Assembly (NCBI RefSeq): GCF_024171735.1
Contig: NZ_JAMTCH010000004.1
Coordinates: 1,116,001 to 1,180,000 of the forward strand
Length of the DNA stretch: 64,000 bases
Direction of reading: 5' to 3'
From: Prauserella alba
Lineage (GTDB): Bacteria; Actinomycetota; Actinomycetes; Mycobacteriales; Pseudonocardiaceae
Below the pieces are notes generated by a model, which saw only the letters and a program-made list of their open reading frames with translations, did no database searches and was not told the DNA's origin. The translations under genes were made by a program, and so were the position numbers. Below are positions 30,306 to 39,283 of the stretch, one piece after another; position 1 is the stretch's first letter; every line of letters begins with the position of its first letter.

Positions 30306-30698
30306 TCAGTCCTCTTCGACGATCAGCGGGTAGACGCCGTTCTCGTCGTGGACCTCCCGGCCGGTGACCGGCGGGTTGAACACGCACACGGTCTTCATCT
30401 CGGTCCGCGGGCGCACCTGGTGCTTGTCGGCGTTGTTGAGCACGTAGATGGAGCCGGGCCGCAGCTGGTGGACCTCGCCGGTCGCCTTGTCCTCGACCTC
30501 GCCCTCACCCTGGGTGATGAAAACGGCCTCGATGTGGTTGGCGTACCAGAAGTCGTTCACGGTGCCCGCGTAGAGCGTGGTCTCGTGTACGGAGAAGCCG
30601 AGCTTGTCCTTGGCGAGGACGATGCGCTTGCTTCGCCAGTTCTCGGTCTTGATGTCGGCTTCGGTGTCCGTGATGTCGTCGATGGTGCGGACGAACAA
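30306..30698 (-). CDS. ectC: L-ectoine synthase
   Basis: 130 residues, normal length for this cupin enzyme, which cyclises N-gamma-acetyl-diaminobutyrate to ectoine. MFVRTIDDITDTEADIKTEN at the start, GFSVHETTLYAGTVNDFWYA, HIEAVFITQGEGEVED and LRPGSIYVLNNADKHQVRP cover the metal- and substrate-binding cupin strands. It lies 191 bp after ectB, an unusually wide gap for this operon that holds a hairpin. Confidence 0.97.
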   Translation of the reverse strand: MFVRTIDDITDTEADIKTENWRSKRIVLAKDKLGFSVHETTLYAGTVNDFWYANHIEAVFITQGEGEVEDKATGEVHQLRPGSIYVLNNADKHQVRPRTEMKTVCVFNPPVTGREVHDENGVYPLIVEED

Positions 30699-30780
30699 GG
30701 CGACTCCTCGGGTCGGGGTTGATCGGGTGGTACTGGAGATTGTGCTCGAAGCGATGCCGCGCGGCCGCCGGGGTCACGAT

Positions 30781-30825
30781 GATTCACCGCCCGGGACGCA
30801 GGAGTCACGTTCCGGGCGGTGAATC
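30781..30825. other. 14-bp-stem hairpin between ectB and ectC
   Basis: GATTCACCGCCCGG (30781-30794) and its exact complement (30812-30825) enclose a 17-base loop. There is no T-tract in the ect direction. It may be an mRNA-stability or processing element, or an attenuator that sets the ectC level. Confidence 0.7.
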
Positions 30826-30889
30826 ACCGATTCGGGCTCTGGGTCGGCGAGGCTGCGCCGCCGGCGCGCCGGTGCCGGCTGCGAGGGCG

Positions 30890-32143
30890 TCAGCGGGTCA
30901 GCACCGATTCGACGGATTCGGAGATGATCTCCAGGCCCTTGTCGAGTTCCTCGTCGGTGAGCGTCAGCGGCGGCAGCAGCTTGACGACCTCGTCGCTCGG
31001 ACCGGACGTCTCCAGCAGCAGACCACGGTCGAACGCCGCAGCGGCGACCTTGCCCGCGGACTCGCCGCTGCCGAACTCGAGGCCGCGCGCGAGACCGCGA
31101 CCCTTGGCCATGAGCTCGGCGTCCGGGTAGTCCTCGACGAACTTACGGAACGTGGCGCCGATGCGCTCGCCCTTCTCCTTGGTCGACTTCTCGAGTTCGT
31201 CGTCGGACCAGTAGGTGCGCAGCGCGGCGGCCGCCGTGACGAACGCCGGGCTGATGCCGCGGAAGGTGCCGTTGTGTTCGCCGGGCGACCAGACGTCGAG
31301 GTCCGGCCGCACGAGCGTGATCGCCATCGGCAGGCCGTAACCGCCGATGGATTTGGAAAGGCAGATCATGTCCGGCTCGATTCCGGCCTCTTCGAAGCTG
31401 AAGAACGGACCGGTGCGGCCGCACCCCATCTGCACGTCGTCCAGGATCAGCAGGATGTCGTGCTTCTTGCACAGGTCGGAAAGGCCCTTGAGCCATTCGA
31501 GCCGCGCGGCGTTGATGCCGCCCTCGCCCTGCACGCTCTCGACGATCACGGCGGCGGGCTCGTTGAGCCCCGAGCCGGAGTCCTCGAGGAGGCGCTCGAA
31601 GTAGAAGAAGTCGGGGAACTCGCCGTCGAAGTACTTGTCGAACGGCATCGGCGTGGCGTGCACGAGCGGGATGCCCGCGGCGCCGCGCTTCATCGAGTTA
31701 CCGGTCACCGACAGTGCGCCGAGGGTCATGCCGTGGAAGGCATTGGTGAAGTTGATGACCGACTCGCGGCCGGTCACCTTGCGCGCCAGCTTCAGCGCGC
31801 CCTCGACGGCGTTGGCGCCGCCGGGCCCGGGGAAGATGACCTTGTACTCCATGTTCCGCGGCTGCAGGATCTGCTCGTCCAGCGACTCAAGGAAGTCACG
31901 CTTCGCCGACGTGAACATGTCCAGCGAGTGCGTGACGCCGTCGCGGGAGATGTAGTCGATCAGCGCCTGTTTCAGCGCCGGGTTGTTGTGCCCGTAGTTC
32001 AGGGCACCGGCGCCGGCGAAGAAGTCCAGGTACGGCTTACCGTCCTCGGAGTAGATCCAGCTGCCCTGGGCCTTGTCGAAGACCACGGGCCAGCCGCGGC
32101 TATAGCTCCGCACCTCGGACTCGAGCTTTTCGAAGATGCTCAC
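30890..32143 (-). CDS. ectB: Diaminobutyrate-2-oxoglutarate transaminase
   Basis: 417 residues. PLP enzyme that makes L-2,4-diaminobutyrate from aspartate semialdehyde. [20 protein letters not shown] at the start, [58 protein letters not shown] and [17 protein letters not shown] (PLP-binding Lys) are all present. It follows ectA by 60 bp on the same strand. Confidence 0.97.
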   Translation of the reverse strand: MSIFEKLESEVRSYSRGWPVVFDKAQGSWIYSEDGKPYLDFFAGAGALNYGHNNPALKQALIDYISRDGVTHSLDMFTSAKRDFLESLDEQILQPRNMEYKVIFPGPGGANAVEGALKLARKVTGRESVINFTNAFHGMTLGALSVTGNSMKRGAAGIPLVHATPMPFDKYFDGEFPDFFYFERLLEDSGSGLNEPAAVIVESVQGEGGINAARLEWLKGLSDLCKKHDILLILDDVQMGCGRTGPFFSFEEAGIEPDMICLSKSIGGYGLPMAITLVRPDLDVWSPGEHNGTFRGISPAFVTAAAALRTYWSDDELEKSTKEKGERIGATFRKFVEDYPDAELMAKGRGLARGLEFGSGESAGKVAAAAFDRGLLLETSGPSDEVVKLLPPLTLTDEELDKGLEIISESVESVLTR

Positions 32144-32203
32144 TTGTTTTCAGCTCCTGCTTTTCAGGCAAATCTCGGGTTGTACCGGCTCGCGCCGGGC
32201 GAT

Positions 32204-32749
32204 TCAGTCGGCGGGCGCTGCCAGCGGGCCGACGCGGAACAGATCCTCCGGTTCGTGCGGCTCCGGGAATTCGGCCGCCGCAAGGAACTCGGACCGTTCC
32301 AGCGTCGCGTCCCAGCGCTTCGCGAACGATGTGAACAGCCGGATGGACGCGTCGTTGTCCGGGGTGATGGTGGTGTCGAGGTAACGAACACCGTTGGGGA
32401 TCGCCCGCTCGAACAGCGCGTCCAGCATCTTTCCGGCAAGACCTCGGCCTCGTTGGGAATCGTCGACGGCGACCTGCCAGACCAGCAACGAATCGGGCGT
32501 CGCAGGCCTGCGATAGCCCATCACGAATCCTACGGGTTCCCCGTCGGCACGGGCGACGACAGATGTGTCGGCGAAATCACGGCACCACAGCAAGTAGGCG
32601 TAGGACGAGTTCAAGTCCAGTTTTTGTGAATCACGCGCTATTCGCCAGAGGGCCGCGCCGTCATCCGCCGCTGGTGGTTCGATCACCACGTGGCCCGCCG
32701 AATCATTATCGCCGTTGGCACGCTTTGTGTGCTTTCCGGACATATTCAA
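32204..32749 (-). CDS. ectA: L-2,4-diaminobutyrate N-acetyltransferase
   Basis: 181 residues, GNAT fold. It acetylates diaminobutyrate, the first committed ectoine step. DLNSSYAYLLWCRDFADTSV and VGFVMGYRRPATPDSLLVWQ match the family, and VDDSQRGRGLAGKMLDALFE is the acetyl-CoA loop. The start at 32749 has no clear Shine-Dalgarno, and a TTAGAT lies nine bases upstream, so translation may be leaderless or nearly so. It is the first gene of the ect cluster; the regulatory region lies in 32750-33047. Confidence 0.96.
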   Translation of the reverse strand: MNMSGKHTKRANGDNDSAGHVVIEPPAADDGAALWRIARDSQKLDLNSSYAYLLWCRDFADTSVVARADGEPVGFVMGYRRPATPDSLLVWQVAVDDSQRGRGLAGKMLDALFERAIPNGVRYLDTTITPDNDASIRLFTSFAKRWDATLERSEFLAAAEFPEPHEPEDLFRVGPLAAPAD

Positions 32750-33047
32750 GCAATCTAACAGGTCTGCGTTCCGGTATCAGCATGCAACGCGCTCGATCAC
32801 CCGATTAACCTGCAACAACGCAGAAACGTGCGTGATGATGGCGACAGCGAGCTACCGATCACGACTCCGGCTGTGCTAAGACACGGCGGTACTCGCGACC
32901 TTCCCCGGCGGTGGCCGCCCTGGTTGCGGCGTCGCCGGACAGTCACCGCACAGCACGTTAGTGGCACTCGCCGCCCGACGCGAGAGGCCGAACGGTGACA
33001 ACTTTGCGTGAGCTCGCTGTCACTGCCGGTGCCGGATCGTCCGGGCG

Positions 33048-33365
33048 TCAGGCAATGGCAGCGATGTCCCCGTCGTCGAAATAGATCGACTGGTGAAGTC
33101 GGCCACCCAAGGCTGTGGCGTAGCGTGCGAGAACGTCCTGGCCGGCAATCTTTCCCTGCTCGATCTGGGATACCCGCCCCTTGGTGACCCCCATTCGGTC
33201 CGCGACATCATGTTGGGTCAGGCCGCGGTTGCGACGAATCTCGGCGAGCCGGTGGCCCTGGACAGTGGCGAGTAGCTCCTCCTTGCCGGCGGCTACCGCG
33301 TCCTCACCCCCGGCGCGCTCGACATGAGCGGCACGGACATCCCGCCAGTTCGTGTACCCCGCCAT
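33048..33365 (-). CDS. XRE-family antitoxin (HigA-like)
   Basis: 105 residues. The helix-turn-helix is clear: HRLAEIRRNRGLTQHDVADR, MGVTKGRVSQIEQGKIAGQ. The C-terminal LHQSIYFDDGDIAAIA is typical of antitoxins paired with HigB/Gp49-like toxins. The second ATG (33365) sits seven bases after AGGAGG and was preferred; the ATG at 33371 is too close to that site. It overlaps the end of the toxin gene by 73 bp, so the order is toxin first, as in higBA operons. Confidence 0.88.
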   Translation of the reverse strand: MAGYTNWRDVRAAHVERAGGEDAVAAGKEELLATVQGHRLAEIRRNRGLTQHDVADRMGVTKGRVSQIEQGKIAGQDVLARYATALGGRLHQSIYFDDGDIAAIA

Positions 33366-33724
33366 CGCCATCCCTCCTCGCGTTGCCGTTCCCTTCGGTA
33401 TCGCTCGTATCGCTCTTCGGCCAAGGGGATCGCATCGCGATACCAAGCCTGCCACCTGCCTGCCTTGTCGCCTGCCACCGGCAAGACGCTCGCGCGCCAC
33501 GGGTCGAATGCGAAGAGAATCCGCACAGACCCCGGACGCAGCTCCTTCGAATTGCCACGTCGCGAGCCCGCGATCGTGTCGACAAGCGGTCGCCCCAATC
33601 CAGGCCCTCCTGCCGCCAAAGCGTCGATCGCCTGCACAACCCTGGCGTGTGTCTCATCGTCAAGCTCCTGGATCCACTCGAGCACCTCATCGACGACGTA
33701 CACGTCCCATTCATGGTCTCCCAC
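33293..33724 (-). CDS. HigB/Gp49-like RelE-superfamily toxin
   Basis: 143 residues. The core (about 1-110) matches the phage Gp49/HigB group: EWDVYVVDEVLEWIQELDDE, GPGLGRPLVDTIAGSRRGNS (substrate-facing loop), SVRILFAFDPWRASVLPVAG, and AWYRDAIPLAEERYERY. Relatives are ribosome-dependent mRNases. The last 30 residues (RREEGWRWRGTRTGGMSVP) are read through the antitoxin start and may be a neutral extension. The GTG at 33724 lies seven bases after a TATACT -10 element, so it is likely leaderless. Confidence 0.85.
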   Translation of the reverse strand: MGDHEWDVYVVDEVLEWIQELDDETHARVVQAIDALAAGGPGLGRPLVDTIAGSRRGNSKELRPGSVRILFAFDPWRASVLPVAGDKAGRWQAWYRDAIPLAEERYERYRRERQREEGWRWRGTRTGGMSVPLMSSAPGVRTR

Positions 33725-33731
33725 CTCGACG

Positions 33732-33737
33732 AGTATA
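33732..33737 (-). promoter_or_regulatory. Extended -10 element of the higBA-like operon
   Basis: On the minus strand TTGCTATACT contains a TGn-extended -10 (TATACT at 33737-33732). The surrounding 25 bp (33728-33755) are AT-rich, unlike the genome. The GTG of the toxin begins eight bases after the hexamer, predicting a leaderless transcript. A TTGTCA lies about 14 bases upstream as a poor -35. Confidence 0.55.
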
Positions 33738-33884
33738 GCAATAACTAAACTTGACAAGCGCCTCTCGTACCGACCTCGGACACGTCCTGCCACACTGCGG
33801 ACCCGGTGCACTGGTGCCGCAGCAACCTGCAGACGGCGACGCACGCGTGCCGCTGTCACCGGCGTTGCGTGCGAAAATGGCGCC

Positions 33885-34454
33885 ATGTCCACGCTGCACC
33901 TCACCGGCGACGCCGACGCCGACAAGCTGCTCTCCGAAGACCCGTTCGCCCTGCTCAGCGGCATGCTGCTGGATCAGCAGGTGGCCATGGAGGTGGCTTT
34001 CGCCGGACCGCGGAAGCTGCAGGAACGGATGGGCGGTTTCGACGTCCACAAGATCGCCGAGATGGACGTCGACTCGTTCGTCGAGTTGTGCGTGGCCAAG
34101 CCGGCGATCCACCGCTACGGCGCGTCGATGGGCAAGCGGCTGCACGCGCTGGCCCGCTACGTCGTGGACCACTACGACGGGAACACGGCCGAGCTGTGGA
34201 CCTACGACGACCCGGACGGCAAGGAAGTCCTCAAACGGCTGAAGGCGCTGCCCGGATTCGGCGACCAGAAGGCACGCATTTTCCTGGCGCTCCTGGGCAA
34301 GCAGCGCGGCGTGCAGCCCGACGGCTGGCGCGAGGCGGCGGGTGCGTACGGCGACGAAGGGGCACGCCGCTCCATCGCCGACGTCGTCGACCCGGGAACC
34401 CTCGCCGAGGTGCGCGACTTCAAGAAGGCACAGAAGGCCGCCGCGAAGAAGTAG
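33885..34454 (+). CDS. HhH-GPD family base-excision-repair-like protein
   Basis: 189 residues. The helix-hairpin-helix segment LKALPGFGDQKARIFLALLG lies near residue 125, and DPFALLSGMLLDQQVAMEVA opens the fold. This group is annotated as HhH-GPD base excision DNA repair. The catalytic Asp of the classical glycosylases is not obvious to me, so its enzymatic activity is open. The C-terminus is Lys-rich (FKKAQKAAAKK). ATG at 33885. Confidence 0.88.
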   Translation: MSTLHLTGDADADKLLSEDPFALLSGMLLDQQVAMEVAFAGPRKLQERMGGFDVHKIAEMDVDSFVELCVAKPAIHRYGASMGKRLHALARYVVDHYDGNTAELWTYDDPDGKEVLKRLKALPGFGDQKARIFLALLGKQRGVQPDGWREAAGAYGDEGARRSIADVVDPGTLAEVRDFKKAQKAAAKK

Positions 34455-34547
34455 ACGCTCAGGACCCGGCTTGGGGGTATCCGATCGGATACCCACCGGC
34501 GCCCGGTCCGAGGTCCCCGCGGGCACGGACCGGGCGCGGGTTGATCG

Positions 34548-35414
34548 TCAGGGTTCGCGTCGGCAGCTGTGTGGGTCACGCACGCAGTCGTGGCGCCGCG
34601 GAACCCGATCCTCGGCGCTGTGCATGTCGTACTCCACCTTGTGCCGTGACCACGCCGTCGTCTCGAACGCCGGTTGCCCACGCGGCGGAACCACGAGCCG
34701 CCCCTGCTCACCGCGGTAGGAGTAGTCGATCCGCAGCCGCCACGTGCAGTGGCAGGTCTCGGTGGAGGCCTTGACGAGCAGCCGTTCCGCAACGCCCTGC
34801 TCGATGTAGCGGATCCGGCCGTCGGTGCCGTAGGGCCGCGGCTCGCCACCGTCGCGCCGCACGAGCGCGGGCACCTCCCCGCCGCCCCGGTCGAGCGGGA
34901 TGTCCACGAGCAGCGCCTCCATGTCGCCGCCCTGCGGGTCGGCGACGTACGCCGTGCCGGAGAGCGGCTCGCGGCGCTGTTCGACGACGGCCGTGAGTCC
35001 TTCGATGACGATCCGTGCGGACCGGTTGCTGTGCAGCTTCACGACGTGGCCCGACGTGCCCATCTGCGCACCCGAGGAACTGATCCGCTCGAACACGTCC
35101 CAGTCCGCAGGAGCCGTGATGACCTCGTCGGTCGCCCAGTAGACGCCGGCGAGCAGGTCCGGCTTCGCCTCACCCTCGACGGTGAGCGGCTCCTCGCCGA
35201 CCAGGTCGCGGCCGTGGTCGTGCAGCCACGGCAGCACCCCCGGGATCGCCGCGGCCGTCGCGAGCAGCGTCACCCCGCCGACGACGAACGCCTTCGTCCA
35301 GGTGAACCCGGCCCTGACCTTCGCCCACGCCGCCTGCCACCAGCGCTGCTGCGACGACGGTTGGGGCCGCATCCGCGCTCCCGCCATGCCGCGCCGGTTC
35401 CTCGCCCCGCTCAC
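34548..35414 (-). CDS. Membrane-anchored protein of unknown function
   Basis: 288 residues. A basic N-terminus is followed by one hydrophobic segment (AFVVGGVTLLATAAAIPGVL, about residue 42-61) and a large exported or cytosolic beta-rich domain. Four Cys occur in the last 80 residues, including the pair CHC (TETCHCTWRLRIDYSYRGEQ) and CVRDPHSC at the end. The GTG start overlaps the stop of the upstream membrane protein (GTGA at 35411-35414), so the two are a coupled pair. Confidence 0.78.
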   Translation of the reverse strand: MSGARNRRGMAGARMRPQPSSQQRWWQAAWAKVRAGFTWTKAFVVGGVTLLATAAAIPGVLPWLHDHGRDLVGEEPLTVEGEAKPDLLAGVYWATDEVITAPADWDVFERISSSGAQMGTSGHVVKLHSNRSARIVIEGLTAVVEQRREPLSGTAYVADPQGGDMEALLVDIPLDRGGGEVPALVRRDGGEPRPYGTDGRIRYIEQGVAERLLVKASTETCHCTWRLRIDYSYRGEQGRLVVPPRGQPAFETTAWSRHKVEYDMHSAEDRVPRRHDCVRDPHSCRREP

Positions 35415-36523
35415 GACGTCGTCCTCGCCGTCTCCGCGCCCGCGGCATCGGTGTCTGCCGTTCCCGCGATGCCCGCCGAATCCGGCGGATCGGCGGCGGC
35501 TCGGCTGTCGGCGGCGGCTCCGTCAGCGGGGTCGGCTCGGCCATCGGGGTCGGGAGGTTCGTCCGCGCGCGCCTCCGTGCCGGGTCCGAGCAGGAACGCC
35601 AGCAGCAGCAACAGCACGGCGCCGACGGCGGCCAGGTAGGCGCGGCCCGCGACGATCGGTTCGGCATCGACGGCGGGGCGGCTGAAGAAACCCGCCGGAT
35701 CGGCGAGCACCCATCCGTTGATGCTCAGCACATAGCTGATCGCGAACGTGCAGAACAGCCCGATGACGCGCCACACGCGCCGGGCCGCTCCCGACGTCGC
35801 CAGGGTGCCGAGCAGGCTCCCGAGGACGAGCACGAGTCCGATGCGATAGACCGTGCGCCAGCCGGCCACGACCGTGGGCAGGTCCCACCGCCCTTCGATC
35901 GCGAACCACTCCAACGACAGCGACAGCACCGCCAGTGGCGCGGCGACCGCGACAGCGACCCAGCTCAGTGCTGCTCGCACCCGCGGTTTCGGGCTCCCCG
36001 GCCGGGAACGCGCGACGGTGAACCCGCCAGAGGTGCTCGCCGCGGCGACGGCCGTGCCCGCGCTGATCAGCAGCAGGCCGAGGACGTACAGCACGGCGCC
36101 CTGCATCGGCACGACCGTGATCGGCACGTCCGGTGCGACCATGGGGATCCGATCCGGCGCGACCGTTCCGATCGCGCCGAGCAGCGCCGACCTCGGGGGC
36201 TGCCAGCCGGTCCACAGCACCACCATCGGCATCGCCGATCCGAGCATCACGGCGGCCGCGGCCGTCAACAGGGAGGATCGCCGCGCGGTCACGAATCCCA
36301 CGCCCGCGAGCACACCCGTCAACACGAGCAGTACGGCGACCACGGGGCCGTACCCGGCGATGGCCGTCACCGGCATCTCCAGCGAGTCCGCCGCGATCTC
36401 GGCCCGCAACCACGGCAGCGTCAGCGCGGCCGTGGCCAGTCCGGCGCCGGTCCCGCTCACGGCGATGCCACCGATCCACCCCGGCGTCACGGTCAACGAC
36501 ACGGCCCGCTGCTCCGTCGACAT
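35411..36523 (-). CDS. Polytopic membrane protein of unknown function
   Basis: 370 residues from ATG 36523. About eight hydrophobic segments alternate with short loops (GYGPVVAVLLVLTGVLAGVG, MQGAVLYVLGLLLISAGTAV, RIGLVLVLGSLLGTLATSG, YLAAVGAVLLLLLAFLLGPG). An acidic Ala/Asp/Pro tail of about 60 residues follows. I do not recognise a family. Coupled to the downstream anchored protein, so the two may form one membrane complex. Confidence 0.78.
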   Translation of the reverse strand: MSTEQRAVSLTVTPGWIGGIAVSGTGAGLATAALTLPWLRAEIAADSLEMPVTAIAGYGPVVAVLLVLTGVLAGVGFVTARRSSLLTAAAAVMLGSAMPMVVLWTGWQPPRSALLGAIGTVAPDRIPMVAPDVPITVVPMQGAVLYVLGLLLISAGTAVAAASTSGGFTVARSRPGSPKPRVRAALSWVAVAVAAPLAVLSLSLEWFAIEGRWDLPTVVAGWRTVYRIGLVLVLGSLLGTLATSGAARRVWRVIGLFCTFAISYVLSINGWVLADPAGFFSRPAVDAEPIVAGRAYLAAVGAVLLLLLAFLLGPGTEARADEPPDPDGRADPADGAAADSRAAADPPDSAGIAGTADTDAAGAETARTTS

Positions 36524-36639
36524 GTCGACCGACCTCCACGACACTCCGCATTCCGGCACGGAGAGCTTAAAGGTCAGCGGTCACTCCGGGTGCCGGATTC
36601 GCCGCAACTCGGCGGATGCCGACAGGTGCCCGCGGCTCG

Positions 36640-37152
36640 TCACCGCCGCAGCAGGATGCCGCGGATGAACTCGGCTTGCCCCGCGTGCTGCATCGTGTCG
36701 CCGACGACGCTGACCAGCCGCACGCCCAGCGTGGTCGGCGGATTCCAGGACTCGTCGACGACCACGTCGAGGTCCGGATCGGTGATCCCGGCGATGTAAT
36801 CGACGGTCTGGGCGTACACCGCCTCGTGGTAGCCGACGAGCAGCTCGGGATCGGACACCCGGACGGCGGCGACGTCCGAGCTGGAATGGCCGTAACCGAT
36901 GTCGCCGGGCGGAAACGGCAACCCGAAGCGGTCGAACCAGCCGTCCGCGGTCCAGCACTGCTCGCGACCCGCGACGTCGGCGACGTGGTCGTCCTGCACC
37001 CGCGTCAGGTGCCACACGAGCCACCCGATCGAGTTGGCTTCGGGGTCGAGGCGTTCGGCGAGCGCGTCGGCGTCCAGTCCCTCGACGACGTCCCGGATGA
37101 TTTCTCGGACCCGCCCGAAGGCGTCGGTCAACAGCTCGGCACTACTTCCCAT
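36640..37152 (-). CDS. DinB-family (DUF664-like) protein
   Basis: 170 residues. It is a four-helix-bundle DinB/YfiT-type protein. Metal-binding histidines are in place: WLVWHLTRVQDDHVADVAG near residue 45 and VGDTMQHAGQAEFIRGILL near 150. Actinobacterial members include mycothiol-dependent transferases; a mycothiol S-transferase-like role is possible but not shown. It stands alone, divergent from the next gene. Confidence 0.88.
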   Translation of the reverse strand: MGSSAELLTDAFGRVREIIRDVVEGLDADALAERLDPEANSIGWLVWHLTRVQDDHVADVAGREQCWTADGWFDRFGLPFPPGDIGYGHSSSDVAAVRVSDPELLVGYHEAVYAQTVDYIAGITDPDLDVVVDESWNPPTTLGVRLVSVVGDTMQHAGQAEFIRGILLRR

Positions 37153-37202
37153 ACCTGCGATTGTGTTGGCGATCCGGCCTGTTCGCCTGGTACCAACAGG
37201 AC

Positions 37203-38006
37203 ATGGACCCGACGGAGGAACGGTTCCGCGCGCTGGCGCGGTCGGCGCCGTGGCGGTGGCACTCGCTGCGGTTCACGACCGGCGCACGCCGCGCGGCCGA
37301 GGAACGGGCGGTCCACACCGTGCGCGCGTACGTGCGCAAACCCGGCAGGCTCCGGGTCGAGAGCCTCGACGGCACCGTTCTCCAGCGCGACACCGACCCC
37401 GACGTCACCGAACCGCCCGCCGTCGACCGGGACTCCGACGGACTCCTCTTCGACGCCGCCGACCGGGTGCCCGCGGTGCGGTTCGACTTCGAACCGCCGA
37501 TGTACCAGGACTACCACTGGGTCGCGATGCTCGACCCGTACGAGCTCGCCGACGGCTGCGACGACGACGGCACCCCGGCGCAGGGCACGGAGATCCTGGA
37601 CCTCGCGGCCGTGGAGCACCACGACCGGCCCGCCTGGCAGGCGCGGCTGCGACCGACCCGGTTCTACGATCCGCGCTGCGGCTGCTGCCCGCTGCTGTAC
37701 TCGGCCGAGTCCGAGGCGGCCGAGGACCACGAACCGCCGCGGGGCACGGTGTTCGCCGACGCCTATGTGGTGCGGCTCGACGTGGCCACCGGCGTGTGCG
37801 TCTTCTCCGAGGACGTCGGCGGGACGCGCTCCGGGCAGGGACACGACGTGACGATCGAGGGCGTGGACGAGGACATGGCCGACGAGCTGTTCGGCAGCCC
37901 GCGTTCGCGGGGGCGCCGGTTCCGGGCCTACGCCGCCGGCAGGCCGGACATGCGCAACGTCACGGCGTACCGCGACGACGCCGGCCCGGGGCTCCACGGC
38001 GACTGA
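37203..38006 (+). CDS. Conserved hypothetical protein with Cys-x-Cys-Cys motif
   Basis: 267 residues from ATG 37203, soluble, acidic. The N-terminal half resembles proteins that sense or carry lipids (FTTGARRAAEERAVHTVRAY, VRKPGRLRVESLDGTVLQRD), but I cannot place it. RFYDPRCGCCPLLYSAESEA near residue 160 has three closely spaced Cys that could bind metal. TGVCVFSEDVGGTRSGQGHD follows. It ends five bases before the convergent ROK gene stop. Confidence 0.7.
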   Translation: MDPTEERFRALARSAPWRWHSLRFTTGARRAAEERAVHTVRAYVRKPGRLRVESLDGTVLQRDTDPDVTEPPAVDRDSDGLLFDAADRVPAVRFDFEPPMYQDYHWVAMLDPYELADGCDDDGTPAQGTEILDLAAVEHHDRPAWQARLRPTRFYDPRCGCCPLLYSAESEAAEDHEPPRGTVFADAYVVRLDVATGVCVFSEDVGGTRSGQGHDVTIEGVDEDMADELFGSPRSRGRRFRAYAAGRPDMRNVTAYRDDAGPGLHGD

Positions 38007-38010
38007 CCCC

Positions 38011-39189
38011 TCACCCCGATCCGACCCTGCTGTCCACACTGGACGGGGAAAGCAACTCGTCGGCCACGAGTCCCGCCAGGCCCGCGAACGCGCCGTGGTC
38101 GCCGAGCCCGGAGGGCCCGATGTCGAGCCCGCGCAGCGCGCTCGTGTGGGCGTTGGCCTCCACCGTGCCGCGCAGCGCGTCCAGAAAGGGCGCCAGCACG
38201 CCGACCGCGCCGCCGACGCGCACGTGCCGTGGGTTGACGATCGTGACGACCGTCGCCAGTACCGTGCCGACGAGCCGCCCCGCCTCGGCGGCCGCGCGCA
38301 CGGCCTCGCCGCGGCCGGCACCGACCCGGCGCACGACGTCGTCGATCGAACGCACCCCGGATTCCCGCAGCTGCCGCACGAGCGCCATACCGCTGGCGCT
38401 GGCCGCCACGCAGCCGTTCCGGCCGCAGGCACACCGGCGGTCGTCGCCCTCGATGCGCATGTGGCCCATTTCGCCCGCCGTGCCGCTCTGACCACGGTGG
38501 ATGCGCCCCGACACGATGACGCCCGCGCCGATACCGGTGCCGACCTTGACGCCGACGACCGTGGAATCCGGTCTGCCCATCGCGCAGTAGTCGCCGAACG
38601 CGAGCGCGTTGGCGTCGTTCTCCAGCAGCACGGGCACGCCGAACGCGTCGGCGAACGGTTCGCGCAGTGGGCGCGCGTTCCAGCCGGGCATGGTGGGCGG
38701 GGCGACGGTGACGCCGCGGTCGTGGTCGATCTGCCCGGGAAGTGACAACGCCAGTGCCCGCAGGGTGTCGCCGCGGCCGGTGCGGTCGAGCAGTTCGCGG
38801 CCCGTGCGCAGCAGCAGCGGGACGACGTCGTCGGGACCGTGCCGCGCAGGCAGCCGGTGGTCGCCGCGAGCGAGCACGGTTCCCCGCAGATCGGTCACGG
38901 CCAGCGCGGCGTGGCTCTGTCCGAGGTCGACGGTCAACGCGGTGGGGGTCTCTACGTCGACCTGAAGCACCTCGGCACGCCTGCCGCCGCTCGACCGCCG
39001 GCGGCCACCGGCGCGCACCAGCCCGTGGCGGCGCAGCACCTCGAGTCGTTCCACCATCGTCACGCGCGACAACCCGACGCGTACCTGCAGTTCCTGCCGC
39101 GTCAGCGGGCCGTGCGCGCGCAGCACCGCGAGCACGTGTCCCGGCGACGTCGCACTCGGGGTGTTCTCCCGCTCGTTGGTCACGACCAC
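38011..39189 (-). CDS. ROK-family transcriptional regulator
   Basis: 392 residues. An N-terminal winged helix (GHVLAVLRAHGPLTRQELQV, GLSRVTMVERLEVLRRHGLV) is followed by a ROK sugar-kinase-fold domain: LTVDLGQSHAALAVTDL, VPVLLENDANALAFGDYCAM, VGVKVGTGIGAGVIVSGRIH and the zinc motif CACGRNGC. It is divergent from the GH63-like hydrolase with a palindrome between them, so it probably represses that gene and responds to a sugar. Confidence 0.93.
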   Translation of the reverse strand: MVVTNERENTPSATSPGHVLAVLRAHGPLTRQELQVRVGLSRVTMVERLEVLRRHGLVRAGGRRRSSGGRRAEVLQVDVETPTALTVDLGQSHAALAVTDLRGTVLARGDHRLPARHGPDDVVPLLLRTGRELLDRTGRGDTLRALALSLPGQIDHDRGVTVAPPTMPGWNARPLREPFADAFGVPVLLENDANALAFGDYCAMGRPDSTVVGVKVGTGIGAGVIVSGRIHRGQSGTAGEMGHMRIEGDDRRCACGRNGCVAASASGMALVRQLRESGVRSIDDVVRRVGAGRGEAVRAAAEAGRLVGTVLATVVTIVNPRHVRVGGAVGVLAPFLDALRGTVEANAHTSALRGLDIGPSGLGDHGAFAGLAGLVADELLSPSSVDSRVGSG

Positions 39190-39210
39190 GTTGACAATCG
39201 ACCTCCCGGA

Positions 39211-39239
39211 TACTTATGTTAACCGAACTGACAAAAGTA
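39211..39239. promoter_or_regulatory. Candidate ROK operator, imperfect 29-bp palindrome
   Basis: Arms TACTTATGTTA (39211-39221) and TGACAAAAGTA (39229-39239) pair at 9 of 11 positions around a short centre. The AT-rich block is unlike its surroundings. It sits between the ROK start (39189) and the hydrolase start (39284). Confidence 0.65.
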
Positions 39240-39283
39240 CGTAACGCGGCGCGTTGTCGACACATCTCTGCTCAGGAGGCCCG

